From a bacterium (GTDB taxonomy: Bacteria; Elusimicrobiota; Elusimicrobia; UBA1565; UBA9628), in contig JAKAQO010000005.1 of assembly GCA_021822495.1 (NCBI GenBank), positions 80,852 through 144,851 on the forward strand: a stretch of DNA of 64,000 nt. The letters run 5' to 3'. The notes beneath the pieces are model-generated. The model saw only the letters and a program-made list of their open reading frames with translations, made no database searches and was not told the origin of the DNA. Position 1 is the stretch's first letter, and every line of letters starts with the position of its first letter. Below, piece by piece: positions 8,777 through 16,315 of the stretch. The position numbers and the translations under genes are program-made.

Positions 8777-8801
8777 GAAAAAAAAGGGGACAGTCCCCTT
8801 T
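8777..8801. repeat. REP palindrome
   Basis: Core GGGGACAGTCCCC (8785-8797) lies just after the kinase-FliF-FliG stop codon, with A- and T-runs on either side. It could form a terminator-like hairpin. Confidence 0.93.
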
Positions 8802-8803
8802 TC

Positions 8804-8866
8804 CTCATAAACTTAAGGTCGGGGACAGTGCCGTCCCTAAGAATTATGAAGAAGAGGCACAGTCCC
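8804..8866. repeat. Longer REP-related hairpin repeat, second family (copy 1)
   Basis: Arms GGGGACAGTGCC (8820-8831) and GGCACAGTCCCC (8855-8866) form a hairpin with one central mismatch. The whole stretch is related to 40172-40226 upstream of ribE, sharing the 'TCATAA-CTTAAGGT' lead-in and a GGGGACA-TGCCGTC core. Confidence 0.7.
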
Positions 8867-8924
8867 CTTTTTTTCTTCGTCATTTCTTCATGATTAAATG
8901 CCGCTTTTGTTCTACCCTATAACT

Positions 8925-9869
8925 ATGAGTGAAAGTCCAAAAGGTTCTATCTTTTCCTCATTAAGGGCATTAGAGGAAGTTCTGGAAGAAACTCCCACTG
9001 CAATACCTACTCCGCAAAACGTTTCTCCCGCTCCTGTTCAAGCCGCACCACCGCCACCCACTCCCACGCCCATGAGTTCAACGCCGCCCGTTGATTCTTC
9101 AAGCGAAGCTCTCAAATCCGTGGAAGCAAAGATTGAAAAAATCGATCAAAAAATTCAGGAATTAGGAAATCTCCCAATCTCGCCAAATCTTGATCGCATT
9201 GAAGCTCTTGAGAAAAACCTACAACAGATGCAGGAGCGGGCCATCCAGGCAGAAGTTGCGCTCAGAGAACGAGAAAAATCCCAAGAAGCCGCAAGACGTG
9301 AGACAGAATCTCTTCTTCAAAATCTAGCATCCCAAAGACGACTCGAAGAATCCGACAGGCAAATGAAGGAGAACCTGTCCTACTGCCGGCACCGCATCGA
9401 GGAATTAGAAGAGCGGCAAGCCTCTCTCAAAATTTCAGATACGCAACAGTCGGAGCATGAGTTTAAATCGCTCTTAAAAAATTTTATGGAACAAATCGAC
9501 CTTAAAACAGCCCCGATTTTAACGTCTCTCCTTGAACTCAAGAAAGAGAATCAAAACCGCGAAAAAGAGAGTCTCAATATGGAAAAAAGGATAGGCCATC
9601 TTGAAACCAAAACCGCTAATAAAAGCCAAGTTGACGCTCTGCGCGAAGACTTCCTCCATTTAAAACAGTCCGTGGAAAAAATTAATTTGGAAACATCGGA
9701 AAAGCTCGATAAAATAACCGCGGCATTAAGCCTATTGTCGCTTAAACTCCACAAAGATAAGGCAACAGAAGAATTAATCATTCTCGATAAAGAGTTTCAA
9801 AAAATACACTCTATTCTCAACGCCAATATTTCCAACTCTCCCAAACAAACAGGAATAGCCCCTGATTGA
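8925..9869 (+). CDS. Proline-rich/coiled-coil protein of the motor-like module
   Basis: The protein (about 314 residues) has a short N-terminus 'MSESPKGSIFSSLRALEEV' and a Pro/Ala/Thr linker rich in PPP and PTPTP (residues about 30-60). Charged heptad-like coiled coil then runs nearly to the end ('VEAKIEKIDQKIQELG', 'LREREKSQEAARRE', 'MEKRIGHLETK'). There is no signal peptide or membrane helix, so it is probably cytoplasmic. It lies between the FliF/FliG fusion and motA, where a structural or linker role for the rotor or stator is possible; this is inference. An in-frame ATG at 8898 would add nine residues. A TATAAC element ends directly before ATG 8925, so the upstream start or an upstream promoter is possible. 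Confidence 0.8.
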   Translation: MSESPKGSIFSSLRALEEVLEETPTAIPTPQNVSPAPVQAAPPPPTPTPMSSTPPVDSSSEALKSVEAKIEKIDQKIQELGNLPISPNLDRIEALEKNLQQMQERAIQAEVALREREKSQEAARRETESLLQNLASQRRLEESDRQMKENLSYCRHRIEELEERQASLKISDTQQSEHEFKSLLKNFMEQIDLKTAPILTSLLELKKENQNREKESLNMEKRIGHLETKTANKSQVDALREDFLHLKQSVEKINLETSEKLDKITAALSLLSLKLHKDKATEELIILDKEFQKIHSILNANISNSPKQTGIAPD

Positions 9870-9870
9870 T

Positions 9871-9907
9871 TTGGAATTCTCTTTTCTTTCCTTATATAAT
9901 AGGCATC
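9871..9907 (+). promoter_or_regulatory. Sigma-70-type promoter giving an apparently leaderless motA mRNA
   Basis: The -35 TTGGAA (9871-9876), 18-bp spacer and perfect -10 TATAAT (9895-9900) are followed after only 7 bp by ATG 9908. Transcription would begin at or next to the start codon, and no Shine-Dalgarno is present. Confidence 0.72.
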
Positions 9908-10645
9908 ATGGAACTGACATCGATTATCGGCCTTGGAGCAATTTTAACTCTAACCGCAATTGGGCTCGCCACGGGAGGGCTCCCGGCGGTTTTCATCAAC
10001 TGGCACGGAATCGGCATCGTCCTGGGCGGCACTTTTTGCGCCTTGATGATTAACACTCCCCTGGATATCTTGCTCAGAACTGGAGCGGCTATAACAGATT
10101 TAGTTTCAGCCGATCCTTACGTCGATCGCATCGCCCTTGTGGACGCGATCATGGCCTTGGCTCAAGAGGTTCAATCCCGAGGAATCAGCGCCTTTAACAA
10201 CGTCAACAAAACGGTTGCCGCTGGGTATCTCGCTTATGCCGCTCAAATTGCCGTCGAATACAATAATCCTGAAACCCTCCGGCAGGTCCTGGAAAATGAG
10301 ATTATTCAAAACTCCGATTTACAAAATGAAGCGGTCAACGTTTTTAGAACCGCAGGAATTTTGGCGCCGATGTTTGGGCTTTTAGGGACCTTGATCGGAA
10401 TTGTCGAAGTTCTGCGCCAAATCGCCAACCCCGCTCAAGTAGGCTCCGCCATGGCAGTCGCCATTACTACCGCTTTTTATGGTATTGCGACGGCTAACGT
10501 TTTTTGCGTGCCAATAGCTGGGAAATTGAGAATCAGGTATTGGAGAGAAACGCAGGCTAAAACCATGGTTTTAGAAGGCGTCTATGAAATTCTTCAACGA
10601 ACGCCCACCGTCATCATCTCCAGGAAACTAAAATCTTATTTATGA
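9908..10645 (+). CDS. motA: MotA-like stator / proton-channel subunit
   Basis: The 245-residue protein has the MotA/TolQ/ExbB architecture. Two N-terminal helices are visible ('ELTSIIGLGAILTLTAIGLA', then 'HGIGIVLGGTFCALMI'). A cytoplasmic loop of about 90 residues leads to the conserved third helix 'AGILAPMFGLLGTLIGIVEV' and a fourth with 'AVAITTAFYGIATANVF'. In MotA-type complexes a pentamer surrounds a MotB dimer and couples ion flow to rotation of FliG. MotB is the next gene and a FliG-like domain lies just upstream, so the natural partner is in the same locus. ATG 9908 is chosen over an upstream ATG at 9866 because the promoter -10 box lies between them. Confidence 0.93.
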   Translation: MELTSIIGLGAILTLTAIGLATGGLPAVFINWHGIGIVLGGTFCALMINTPLDILLRTGAAITDLVSADPYVDRIALVDAIMALAQEVQSRGISAFNNVNKTVAAGYLAYAAQIAVEYNNPETLRQVLENEIIQNSDLQNEAVNVFRTAGILAPMFGLLGTLIGIVEVLRQIANPAQVGSAMAVAITTAFYGIATANVFCVPIAGKLRIRYWRETQAKTMVLEGVYEILQRTPTVIISRKLKSYL

Positions 10646-10646
10646 T

Positions 10647-10669
10647 AAAAAAGGGACAGTCCCCTTTTT
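10647..10669. repeat. REP palindrome between motA and motB
   Basis: A slightly imperfect core, AGGGACAGTCCCC (10652-10664), flanked by A- and T-runs, occupies the whole motA-motB gap. Confidence 0.9.
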
Positions 10670-10676
10670 CTTGATT

Positions 10677-11369
10677 ATGAGACGATCACGGCACGAAGAC
10701 CTCGAAAATCAACTCGCGAAATCCGCCCAATGGGCTATTACCTACGGCGATTTCATGAGCTATCTCATGATTTTCTTTCTCATCATGTTCTCTTTTACGC
10801 TCTCCAAATCCGGAGGGAAAACCACGGAAAACGTTAAATATCAGGAATCCTTGATTAAAATCCAGAAAGTCTTTGGGGGAAAAGGAAGCTCCCTGGATTA
10901 CGATCGCCTCATTAAGCGCGAAAAAGAAGAGTCCATGGTGACCCAACTCAAACAGGCTCTGGACAAGAAAGACTTGTCCAAATACGCGAAAATAGAAACC
11001 TGGGATAAAAAAATTCGATTAATTCTCGCTAGCGCGGTTCTTTTCGATTCAGGGCGAGCGACCTTGGCCCCGCGCTCGGAAAAAATTCTGGCCGCCGTCG
11101 CCCAACAGCTTAAGACTTTGGACAACCCCATTCAAATTGAAGGCCATACCGACAACGTGCCAGTTCGCGGCGGACGTTATAAGTCCAACTGGGAACTTTC
11201 GATGGCGCGGGCTTATTCCGTGCTGGTCTTTTTGGAAAAGCAGGGCATCGCGCCTCAGCGCTTATCCGCGATTGGCTACGGCAAGTATCATCCCATTGCC
11301 GACAACAACACCGCGGAAGGACGCGCTAAAAATCGTAGAATCGAGATAGATTTATTACGGACAGAATGA
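10677..11369 (+). CDS. motB: MotB-like stator subunit with OmpA-type peptidoglycan-binding domain
   Basis: The 230-residue protein has one N-terminal membrane helix with the ion-carrying aspartate ('TYGDFMSYLMIFFLIMFSF', Asp25). A plug/linker region follows, and then an OmpA/MotB C-terminal domain ('SAVLFDSGRATLAP', 'IQIEGHTDNVPVRGG', 'NWELSMARAYSVLVFLEKQG', 'AIGYGKYHPIADN', 'RAKNRRIEI'). It is expected to anchor the stator to peptidoglycan while the helix forms the ion path with MotA. ATG 10677 is preferred over TTG 10671, which overlaps the REP side. It is a complete and canonical protein, so the missing flagellar genes are not explained by decay here. Confidence 0.93.
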   Translation: MRRSRHEDLENQLAKSAQWAITYGDFMSYLMIFFLIMFSFTLSKSGGKTTENVKYQESLIKIQKVFGGKGSSLDYDRLIKREKEESMVTQLKQALDKKDLSKYAKIETWDKKIRLILASAVLFDSGRATLAPRSEKILAAVAQQLKTLDNPIQIEGHTDNVPVRGGRYKSNWELSMARAYSVLVFLEKQGIAPQRLSAIGYGKYHPIADNNTAEGRAKNRRIEIDLLRTE

Positions 11370-11382
11370 GGAGAAATTAAAT

Positions 11383-12402
11383 ATGAAAAAGTCATTTGCG
11401 GTTCTATCTTTGAGCCTAGTTTTGTCGACGCTCGCTTTTTCAGCAGTCTCATCGCAAGCGAATAATTCAACAAGCTCTCCCGCCCAAGGGGCCACGGTCC
11501 CACATCCAAAAATTCCTCAGGATCCTTATCTGACAGCTCTTGACGATATCAAAAGTCCCATTCCCTCGGTTCGCTTAGCAGCCGTTCAAGTCTTGTCCCA
11601 AAACCGCAATCCCGCCTCTATCGCGCCTTTGACAAAAGCCCTTTCCGATAAAAGTCCGGCTGTCTGCGCCGCCGCGATTCACGCCTTGGGCCTTTTGAGG
11701 GTTAAAGCCGTGGCTCCAAAAATCGCGCAACTGCTCGCCACTTCCCCGTCTTCCCAAGTGAGGCAAAATGCGGCCGTCGCCTTGGCTTATCTGGCTGACC
11801 CGGCGGCCATCCCCACTTTAATTTCCGCCATATCCGATTCGCATCAAAGCGTTCGCTATGCGGCAATCAAAACTTTGGGCAGTCTCCACGCCCAGGCCGC
11901 GGTACCCGCCCTCATCAACACGCTCAAAAGTTCCAACGCTAATATTCGAGAGACTGCCGCCGCGGCCTTGGGGCAAATTCAATCTCCTCAAGCCTCCTCC
12001 GCTCTTGCCGGTTTGACGACCAATCCCAACATCCAGGTCCGGGAAGCCGCCGTCATCGCGCTGGGCTCGACCGGAGGCAAGGCCGCTATTTCTCCACTTC
12101 TCAAGGCGCTTAAAGACGCGAATTTTTCCGTCAGCCTTGACGCAGCGCGTTCTCTTTCAAAACTGGGAAATTTTAAGGGAAAAAGCGTCGCTCTCAAAGG
12201 ACTTAGCCAAAAAGATCCCTTTCTTAGGCAAGAAGCCGTTACAATTTTAGGAATGACCGGAGGGAAAAAATCTCTCCGGGCTATTGAAAAGCTCTCTAAA
12301 AAAGAAAAGGATCCCGCGACGATTAGCCTGATTGGCTTTGCCGAAGCCCAGATTAAGGGACGCCTCGGAATCAAACCCGCACCGCAATCGCGTAAGAAAT
12401 GA
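11383..12402 (+). CDS. Exported HEAT-repeat protein
   Basis: The 339-residue protein starts at an ATG behind the Shine-Dalgarno GAGGAG and has a clear signal peptide ('LSLSLVLSTLAFSAVSSQA'). The rest is a row of about seven HEAT/PBS-lyase-type repeats of about 31 residues, such as 'VRLAAVQVLSQNRNPASIAP', 'VRQNAAVALAYLADPAAIPT', 'VRYAAIKTLGSLHAQAAVPA' and 'IRETAAAALGQIQSPQASSA'. The family forms protein-binding solenoids. A periplasmic scaffold next to the MotB peptidoglycan-binding domain is a reasonable inference. It overlaps the following cyclase gene by 4 bp (ATGA), indicating translational coupling. Confidence 0.88.
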   Translation: MKKSFAVLSLSLVLSTLAFSAVSSQANNSTSSPAQGATVPHPKIPQDPYLTALDDIKSPIPSVRLAAVQVLSQNRNPASIAPLTKALSDKSPAVCAAAIHALGLLRVKAVAPKIAQLLATSPSSQVRQNAAVALAYLADPAAIPTLISAISDSHQSVRYAAIKTLGSLHAQAAVPALINTLKSSNANIRETAAAALGQIQSPQASSALAGLTTNPNIQVREAAVIALGSTGGKAAISPLLKALKDANFSVSLDAARSLSKLGNFKGKSVALKGLSQKDPFLRQEAVTILGMTGGKKSLRAIEKLSKKEKDPATISLIGFAEAQIKGRLGIKPAPQSRKK

Positions 12403-14414
12403 GACGCCTCTTTGGCCTTTTCTTTTCGTTGGCCCTGAGTTTCCTTTTTATTTTTCTTTATCGGCCGCCCTTATTTAGAATCCAGGCCAACGATGTCTTC
12501 AATAATTTGGAGAATTCCTGGCAGGATTTTCTTTTTCGCCTTAACAAGGATCATTTAAGACGCGGAGACCCCCGCATTATCATTGCCGCTATTGATGACC
12601 CGACCCTCCATCAGTACGGATATCCTCTCCCTCGAATAGTGTACGCGAAACTCCTAGATCGTCTTCGCGAACTTAAAGTCAAAACCGTGGCCTTTGACGT
12701 TCTTTTTCCCGAGCACAGAAAGGGAGATTTTGAATTCGCTCAAGCTCTAGGAAAATTTAAAGAAAACGTTCTCGCTTATGCTTATGATAAAAATAGTTCC
12801 CAACATTTCGTTTTGCCCGCGCCTCCGCTTTATCAAGCCGCAAAAAGTCTTGGGTATGTCAATGTAGGAGATTCCATAGACCCTGATGGGCATATCCGAC
12901 AGTTTCAGATTTTTCAATCTTCTTTTAAAAACCCGAAAAAAAATTCCATGGGAGAAGCTCTCTCGGTTCCGACGCTCGCCTATTTTACCGGGCAACTCTT
13001 TCAAAAGACGACCGGCATCGCCCCAACGGATGCGCATTTCTATCTTAATGTCAGGCCTCCAACTTATGCCAATGATCAGAACGTGTTTTTTTCTTATCCC
13101 GTTTTTTCCATCGCTAAGATTTTAAACAATAAGCTTCCGCAAAAAGAGAAAGACGCCTTGAAAGGCTCTTTGGTTTTAGTCGGTTCAACCGCTCTTTCCG
13201 CTTTCGATCATTATCCATCTCCCTTTAGCGACGTCAGCCCCGGAGTGGAATATCACGCTAACATTCTGGATAATCTTCTTCATCGCGACTGGATGCGCTT
13301 CTTTTCTCCTTTCTATCAGATTCTCATCATCCTCTTATTTATCTGGATTCCCTTTTTCCTAAGACGCGCGCCAACGCAGTGGGAAACGCTCTCGGTTTTC
13401 GGAGTTTTTCTGGCCTGGACTGGTTTTTGCGAATGGCAATTTCTGAAAGGCGTTCGCGTGGAATTCGTCCTTCCCTCCACAGCTCTTCTAACCTCTTTTA
13501 TCGGCGAAACTATCCATCAGGCCTTGACCGAGGGGCGCGAGAAAAAATTCATCAAGAACTTATTCGCTCAATTTGTTTCTCCCGAAGTAGTCGAGGATCT
13601 CGCAAAGAATCCGGATAAAATCAAGCTAGGGGGAGAGAAAAAAGACATGACGGTTCTTTTTCTCGATATCGCCCATTTTACCAGCATCTCGGAAAAGATG
13701 TCGCCGGAAGAGCTCATCAAATTTCTCAACCGCTATCTTTCGCGTTTAAGCCAGGTCATTCACGATCACGGCGGTGTCGTTGACAAATACATTGGAGATT
13801 CCATCATGGCTTTTTGGAACGCGCCCCTTGAGGTCAAATCCCATCGCGTCAAGGCCTGTCTTGCGGCCCTGTCTCTTCAAGACGCCGTTTTGGAACTCAA
13901 TAAGAACCTTCCTTCAAGCATCCCTCATCCGCCTCAAGTCAGAATTGGAATAAACTCCGGCTTTGTCACCGTGGGCCTCACTGGAAGCGAACACAAACTT
14001 CAATATACCGTTATCGGAGACGAGGTTAATTTAGCCTCTCGCCTTGAAGGAGCCAATAAGTTCTTCAAATCACAGACGATGATCAGCGAAGCCGTTTACG
14101 CCGAAGCCAAAGCAGAAATTGAAGTCCGGGAAATCGGAATTATCCGCGTTCTGGGTAAGGAAACTCCCATCAAGACTTATCAGATTTTAGCTCGAAAAGG
14201 GGCGTTGTCTCGCGCCTGGAAAACAGCTCTTCCTATCTACAATCAAGCGCTTCAGGATGTCCGCAATAAAGAATACGTCAATGCCATCGCCCTCTTTGAG
14301 ACTTTCCTTAAAATTATTCCCAATGATGGGACCGCTTCGTTTTATCTCTCCGCATGTAAAAAAGCTCAAGAGAGCACTCCCTGGGACGGAATTATTCATT
14401 TGACCGCCAAATAA
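12399..14414 (+). CDS. CHASE2-domain class III adenylate/guanylate cyclase
   Basis: The 671-residue membrane protein has an N-terminal helix and a periplasmic CHASE2 sensor (about 30-300, 'RIIIAAIDD', 'VAFDVLFPE', 'LVLVGSTALSAFD', 'SPGVEYHANILDNLL'). Three membrane helices follow (about 302-370). The class III cyclase domain has metal-binding aspartates in 'VLFLDIAHFTSISEKM' and 'VDKYIGDSIMAFWNAP', plus 'YTVIGDEVNLASRLEGANK'. A short TPR-like tail ends the protein. It should make cAMP (or cGMP) in the cytosol in response to an unknown extracytoplasmic signal. Translational coupling to the HEAT gene and position after motB suggest co-regulation with the motor-like module. Confidence 0.92.
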   Translation: MRRLFGLFFSLALSFLFIFLYRPPLFRIQANDVFNNLENSWQDFLFRLNKDHLRRGDPRIIIAAIDDPTLHQYGYPLPRIVYAKLLDRLRELKVKTVAFDVLFPEHRKGDFEFAQALGKFKENVLAYAYDKNSSQHFVLPAPPLYQAAKSLGYVNVGDSIDPDGHIRQFQIFQSSFKNPKKNSMGEALSVPTLAYFTGQLFQKTTGIAPTDAHFYLNVRPPTYANDQNVFFSYPVFSIAKILNNKLPQKEKDALKGSLVLVGSTALSAFDHYPSPFSDVSPGVEYHANILDNLLHRDWMRFFSPFYQILIILLFIWIPFFLRRAPTQWETLSVFGVFLAWTGFCEWQFLKGVRVEFVLPSTALLTSFIGETIHQALTEGREKKFIKNLFAQFVSPEVVEDLAKNPDKIKLGGEKKDMTVLFLDIAHFTSISEKMSPEELIKFLNRYLSRLSQVIHDHGGVVDKYIGDSIMAFWNAPLEVKSHRVKACLAALSLQDAVLELNKNLPSSIPHPPQVRIGINSGFVTVGLTGSEHKLQYTVIGDEVNLASRLEGANKFFKSQTMISEAVYAEAKAEIEVREIGIIRVLGKETPIKTYQILARKGALSRAWKTALPIYNQALQDVRNKEYVNAIALFETFLKIIPNDGTASFYLSACKKAQESTPWDGIIHLTAK

Positions 14415-14415
14415 C

Positions 14416-15129
14416 ATGATTATATTTTGGCGCCTCTTATTTGGGCATTTATTGGCGGATTTTACGCTCCAAACCAATGCCGTCAATCGCTGGAAAAGAA
14501 AAAATATTTTTGGGATGCTGTTTCACTGCGCCATGCACCCCGTTCTCTACGCGCTTTTAACCTATCCCTATCTTTCCCGTCCCTGGATTGAATGGAAAAG
14601 TTTCAGTCTAAACGGATGGGCTTGCGTAATCATTCTTTTTTTAGTTCATTGGCTTGAGGATGAATGGCGGGTTTTCACTATCTTTAAATACCGCACTCCG
14701 GACAATACGCTTTACTTTCTCTGGGATCAAGTCATCCACGTCGCGCTGATTTTCGCGGTAGCGCCTCTTTTGGCCTTTTCCAACCCTTCCCAAGGGTTTA
14801 TCCCCGAGAAATGGCCTATCCTAGGATGCCTGTTTGTTATCGCGACTCATTTCAGCGCCATTCTGATTTATTTCATCGAACAAGATTTTTTCGGGACGCC
14901 CTTTCCAGGAACTTTCAAAAAATATTCCCAGATGGCCGAACGCCTGGGGCTTGTCCTTTGTTTTTTCGCGCCTCATGATCTCTGGCCTGTATTAGCCTCG
15001 GCTTGGATCGGAAGCATGGCTTTTCTCCGCATAAAAAAACGCGATCAATTCTCATGGACCAGCTTCTTGATTGGCGCTCCTCTCGCCGGGATTTGCGGTT
15101 TTCTCTCCAGAATCTTGTATTATCATTAG
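14416..15129 (+). CDS. DUF3307 integral membrane protein
   Basis: The 237-residue polytopic protein starts 2 bp after the cyclase stop. The family pattern is visible as 'LLFGHLLADFTLQTNAVNRWK', then a His in 'FHCAMHPVLYALL', 'VHWLEDEW', and 'FLWDQVIHVALI'. The His/Asp/Gln residues in the helices are typical of DUF3307, whose function is unknown. About six membrane helices are predicted by eye. It is probably transcribed with the cyclase. Confidence 0.8.
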   Translation: MIIFWRLLFGHLLADFTLQTNAVNRWKRKNIFGMLFHCAMHPVLYALLTYPYLSRPWIEWKSFSLNGWACVIILFLVHWLEDEWRVFTIFKYRTPDNTLYFLWDQVIHVALIFAVAPLLAFSNPSQGFIPEKWPILGCLFVIATHFSAILIYFIEQDFFGTPFPGTFKKYSQMAERLGLVLCFFAPHDLWPVLASAWIGSMAFLRIKKRDQFSWTSFLIGAPLAGICGFLSRILYYH

Positions 15130-15133
15130 TAGG

Positions 15134-15156
15134 AAAAAGGGGACAGTCCCCTTTTT
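15134..15156. repeat. REP palindrome upstream of the thiolase gene
   Basis: Core GGGGACAGTCCCC (15139-15151) in A- and T-runs ends 1 bp before the thiolase Shine-Dalgarno AAGGAGG (15158-15164). Confidence 0.93.
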
Positions 15157-15169
15157 CAAGGAGGCATTT

Positions 15170-16315
15170 ATGGAAGATATTTTTATTCTCTCAGCCGCAA
15201 GAACACCGATTGGCTCATTAAACGGTTCTCTCGCCGCCTACAGCGCGCCGCAACTAGGAGGAAAAATTTTAGCTGAGGCGGTCAAACGAGCCGGAATTTC
15301 GCCGGAAGTTTTAAGCGAAGTCGTCATGGGAAACGTATTATCCGGAGGAGTCGGTCAAGCCCCGGCCAGGCAAGCGATGATGGCGGCCCAATTTCCCGTT
15401 TCGGTGGGGGCGACAACTGTCAATAAGGTTTGCGGTTCCGGACTTAAGGCGGTCATGATGGCTGCCCAATCCATCGCCTTGGGCGAAGAAGATTATGCCG
15501 CCGCGGGAGGAATGGAATCCATGTCCCAATCTCCCTTCCTGCTTGAAAAAGCTCGAAGCGGATACCGTTATGGAAACGGGGTTTTGATCGATTCCATTTT
15601 AAAAGACGGTCTCATCGATCCCTATTCCAATTGGCACATGGGGGAATGCGGAGAATTGTGCGCGGAAACCCACTCCATCAGCCGTGAAATGCAGGACGCT
15701 CACGCCGCCGAAAGTTACGCGCGGGCTCTTAAGGCTCAGCAAAGCGGCGCTTTTTCAGAGGAAATTTTCGCCATTGACGGAATCGCCTTGGATGAGGAGC
15801 CGGGCCGGGGAAAGCCGGAAAAAATAGCGCGTCTTAAACCCGCCTTTAAATCCGGCGGAACCATTACCGCGGCTAACGCCTCAAAACTCAACGACGGCGC
15901 CGCGGCTCTCGTTTTGGCCAGCGTCAAAGGCGCCGCCGGGAAAAAACCTTTAGCCCGCATCGCGGGATGGGCCACTTTTTCGCAAGAGCCCAAATGGTTT
16001 ACGACCGCGCCAGCCGGAGCCATCGAAAAACTTCTCAAAAAGACGGGCTGGCCCAAGGAATCAGTTGATCTTTTAGAGGTGAACGAAGCCTTTAGCGTGG
16101 TCGCTTTAGCCGTTCAAAAGCTCGCGGGCCTTCAACCAGAAAAAATCAATGTCAACGGCGGGGCGGTCGCTTTAGGACATCCCCTGGGAGCCAGCGGAGC
16201 GCGAATTTTAGTCACGCTCTTATACGCTTTGAAAGCGCGGCAAGGAAAACGCGGAATTGCGGCCATTTGTCTGGGAGGGGGAGAATCCGTTGCCGTCGCC
16301 ATCGAAAGAATTTAA
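15170..16315 (+). CDS. Acetyl-CoA acetyltransferase (thiolase)
   Basis: The 381-residue protein has all thiolase signatures: the nucleophile 'NKVCGSGLKAVMMAAQSI', 'GGMESMSQSPFLL', 'EVNEAFS', the 'GGAVALGHPLGASGAR' histidine motif and the C-terminal 'CLGGGES' cysteine. ATG 15170 follows a strong AAGGAGG. Thiolases join or cleave acetoacetyl-CoA. With homogentisate-pathway genes a few kb downstream, it could handle the acetoacetate end product once activated, but no CoA-transferase is seen here. Its 3' end overlaps the ammonia-lyase start. Confidence 0.95.
   Translation: MEDIFILSAARTPIGSLNGSLAAYSAPQLGGKILAEAVKRAGISPEVLSEVVMGNVLSGGVGQAPARQAMMAAQFPVSVGATTVNKVCGSGLKAVMMAAQSIALGEEDYAAAGGMESMSQSPFLLEKARSGYRYGNGVLIDSILKDGLIDPYSNWHMGECGELCAETHSISREMQDAHAAESYARALKAQQSGAFSEEIFAIDGIALDEEPGRGKPEKIARLKPAFKSGGTITAANASKLNDGAAALVLASVKGAAGKKPLARIAGWATFSQEPKWFTTAPAGAIEKLLKKTGWPKESVDLLEVNEAFSVVALAVQKLAGLQPEKINVNGGAVALGHPLGASGARILVTLLYALKARQGKRGIAAICLGGGESVAVAIERI

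Noticed and set aside
9908-11369. Zorya-type anti-phage system (ZorAB are MotAB-like)
   Set aside because: MotA here lacks the long ZorA tail, MotB is canonical, and no ZorC/D/E-like genes are adjacent. FliF/FliG domains are upstream instead.
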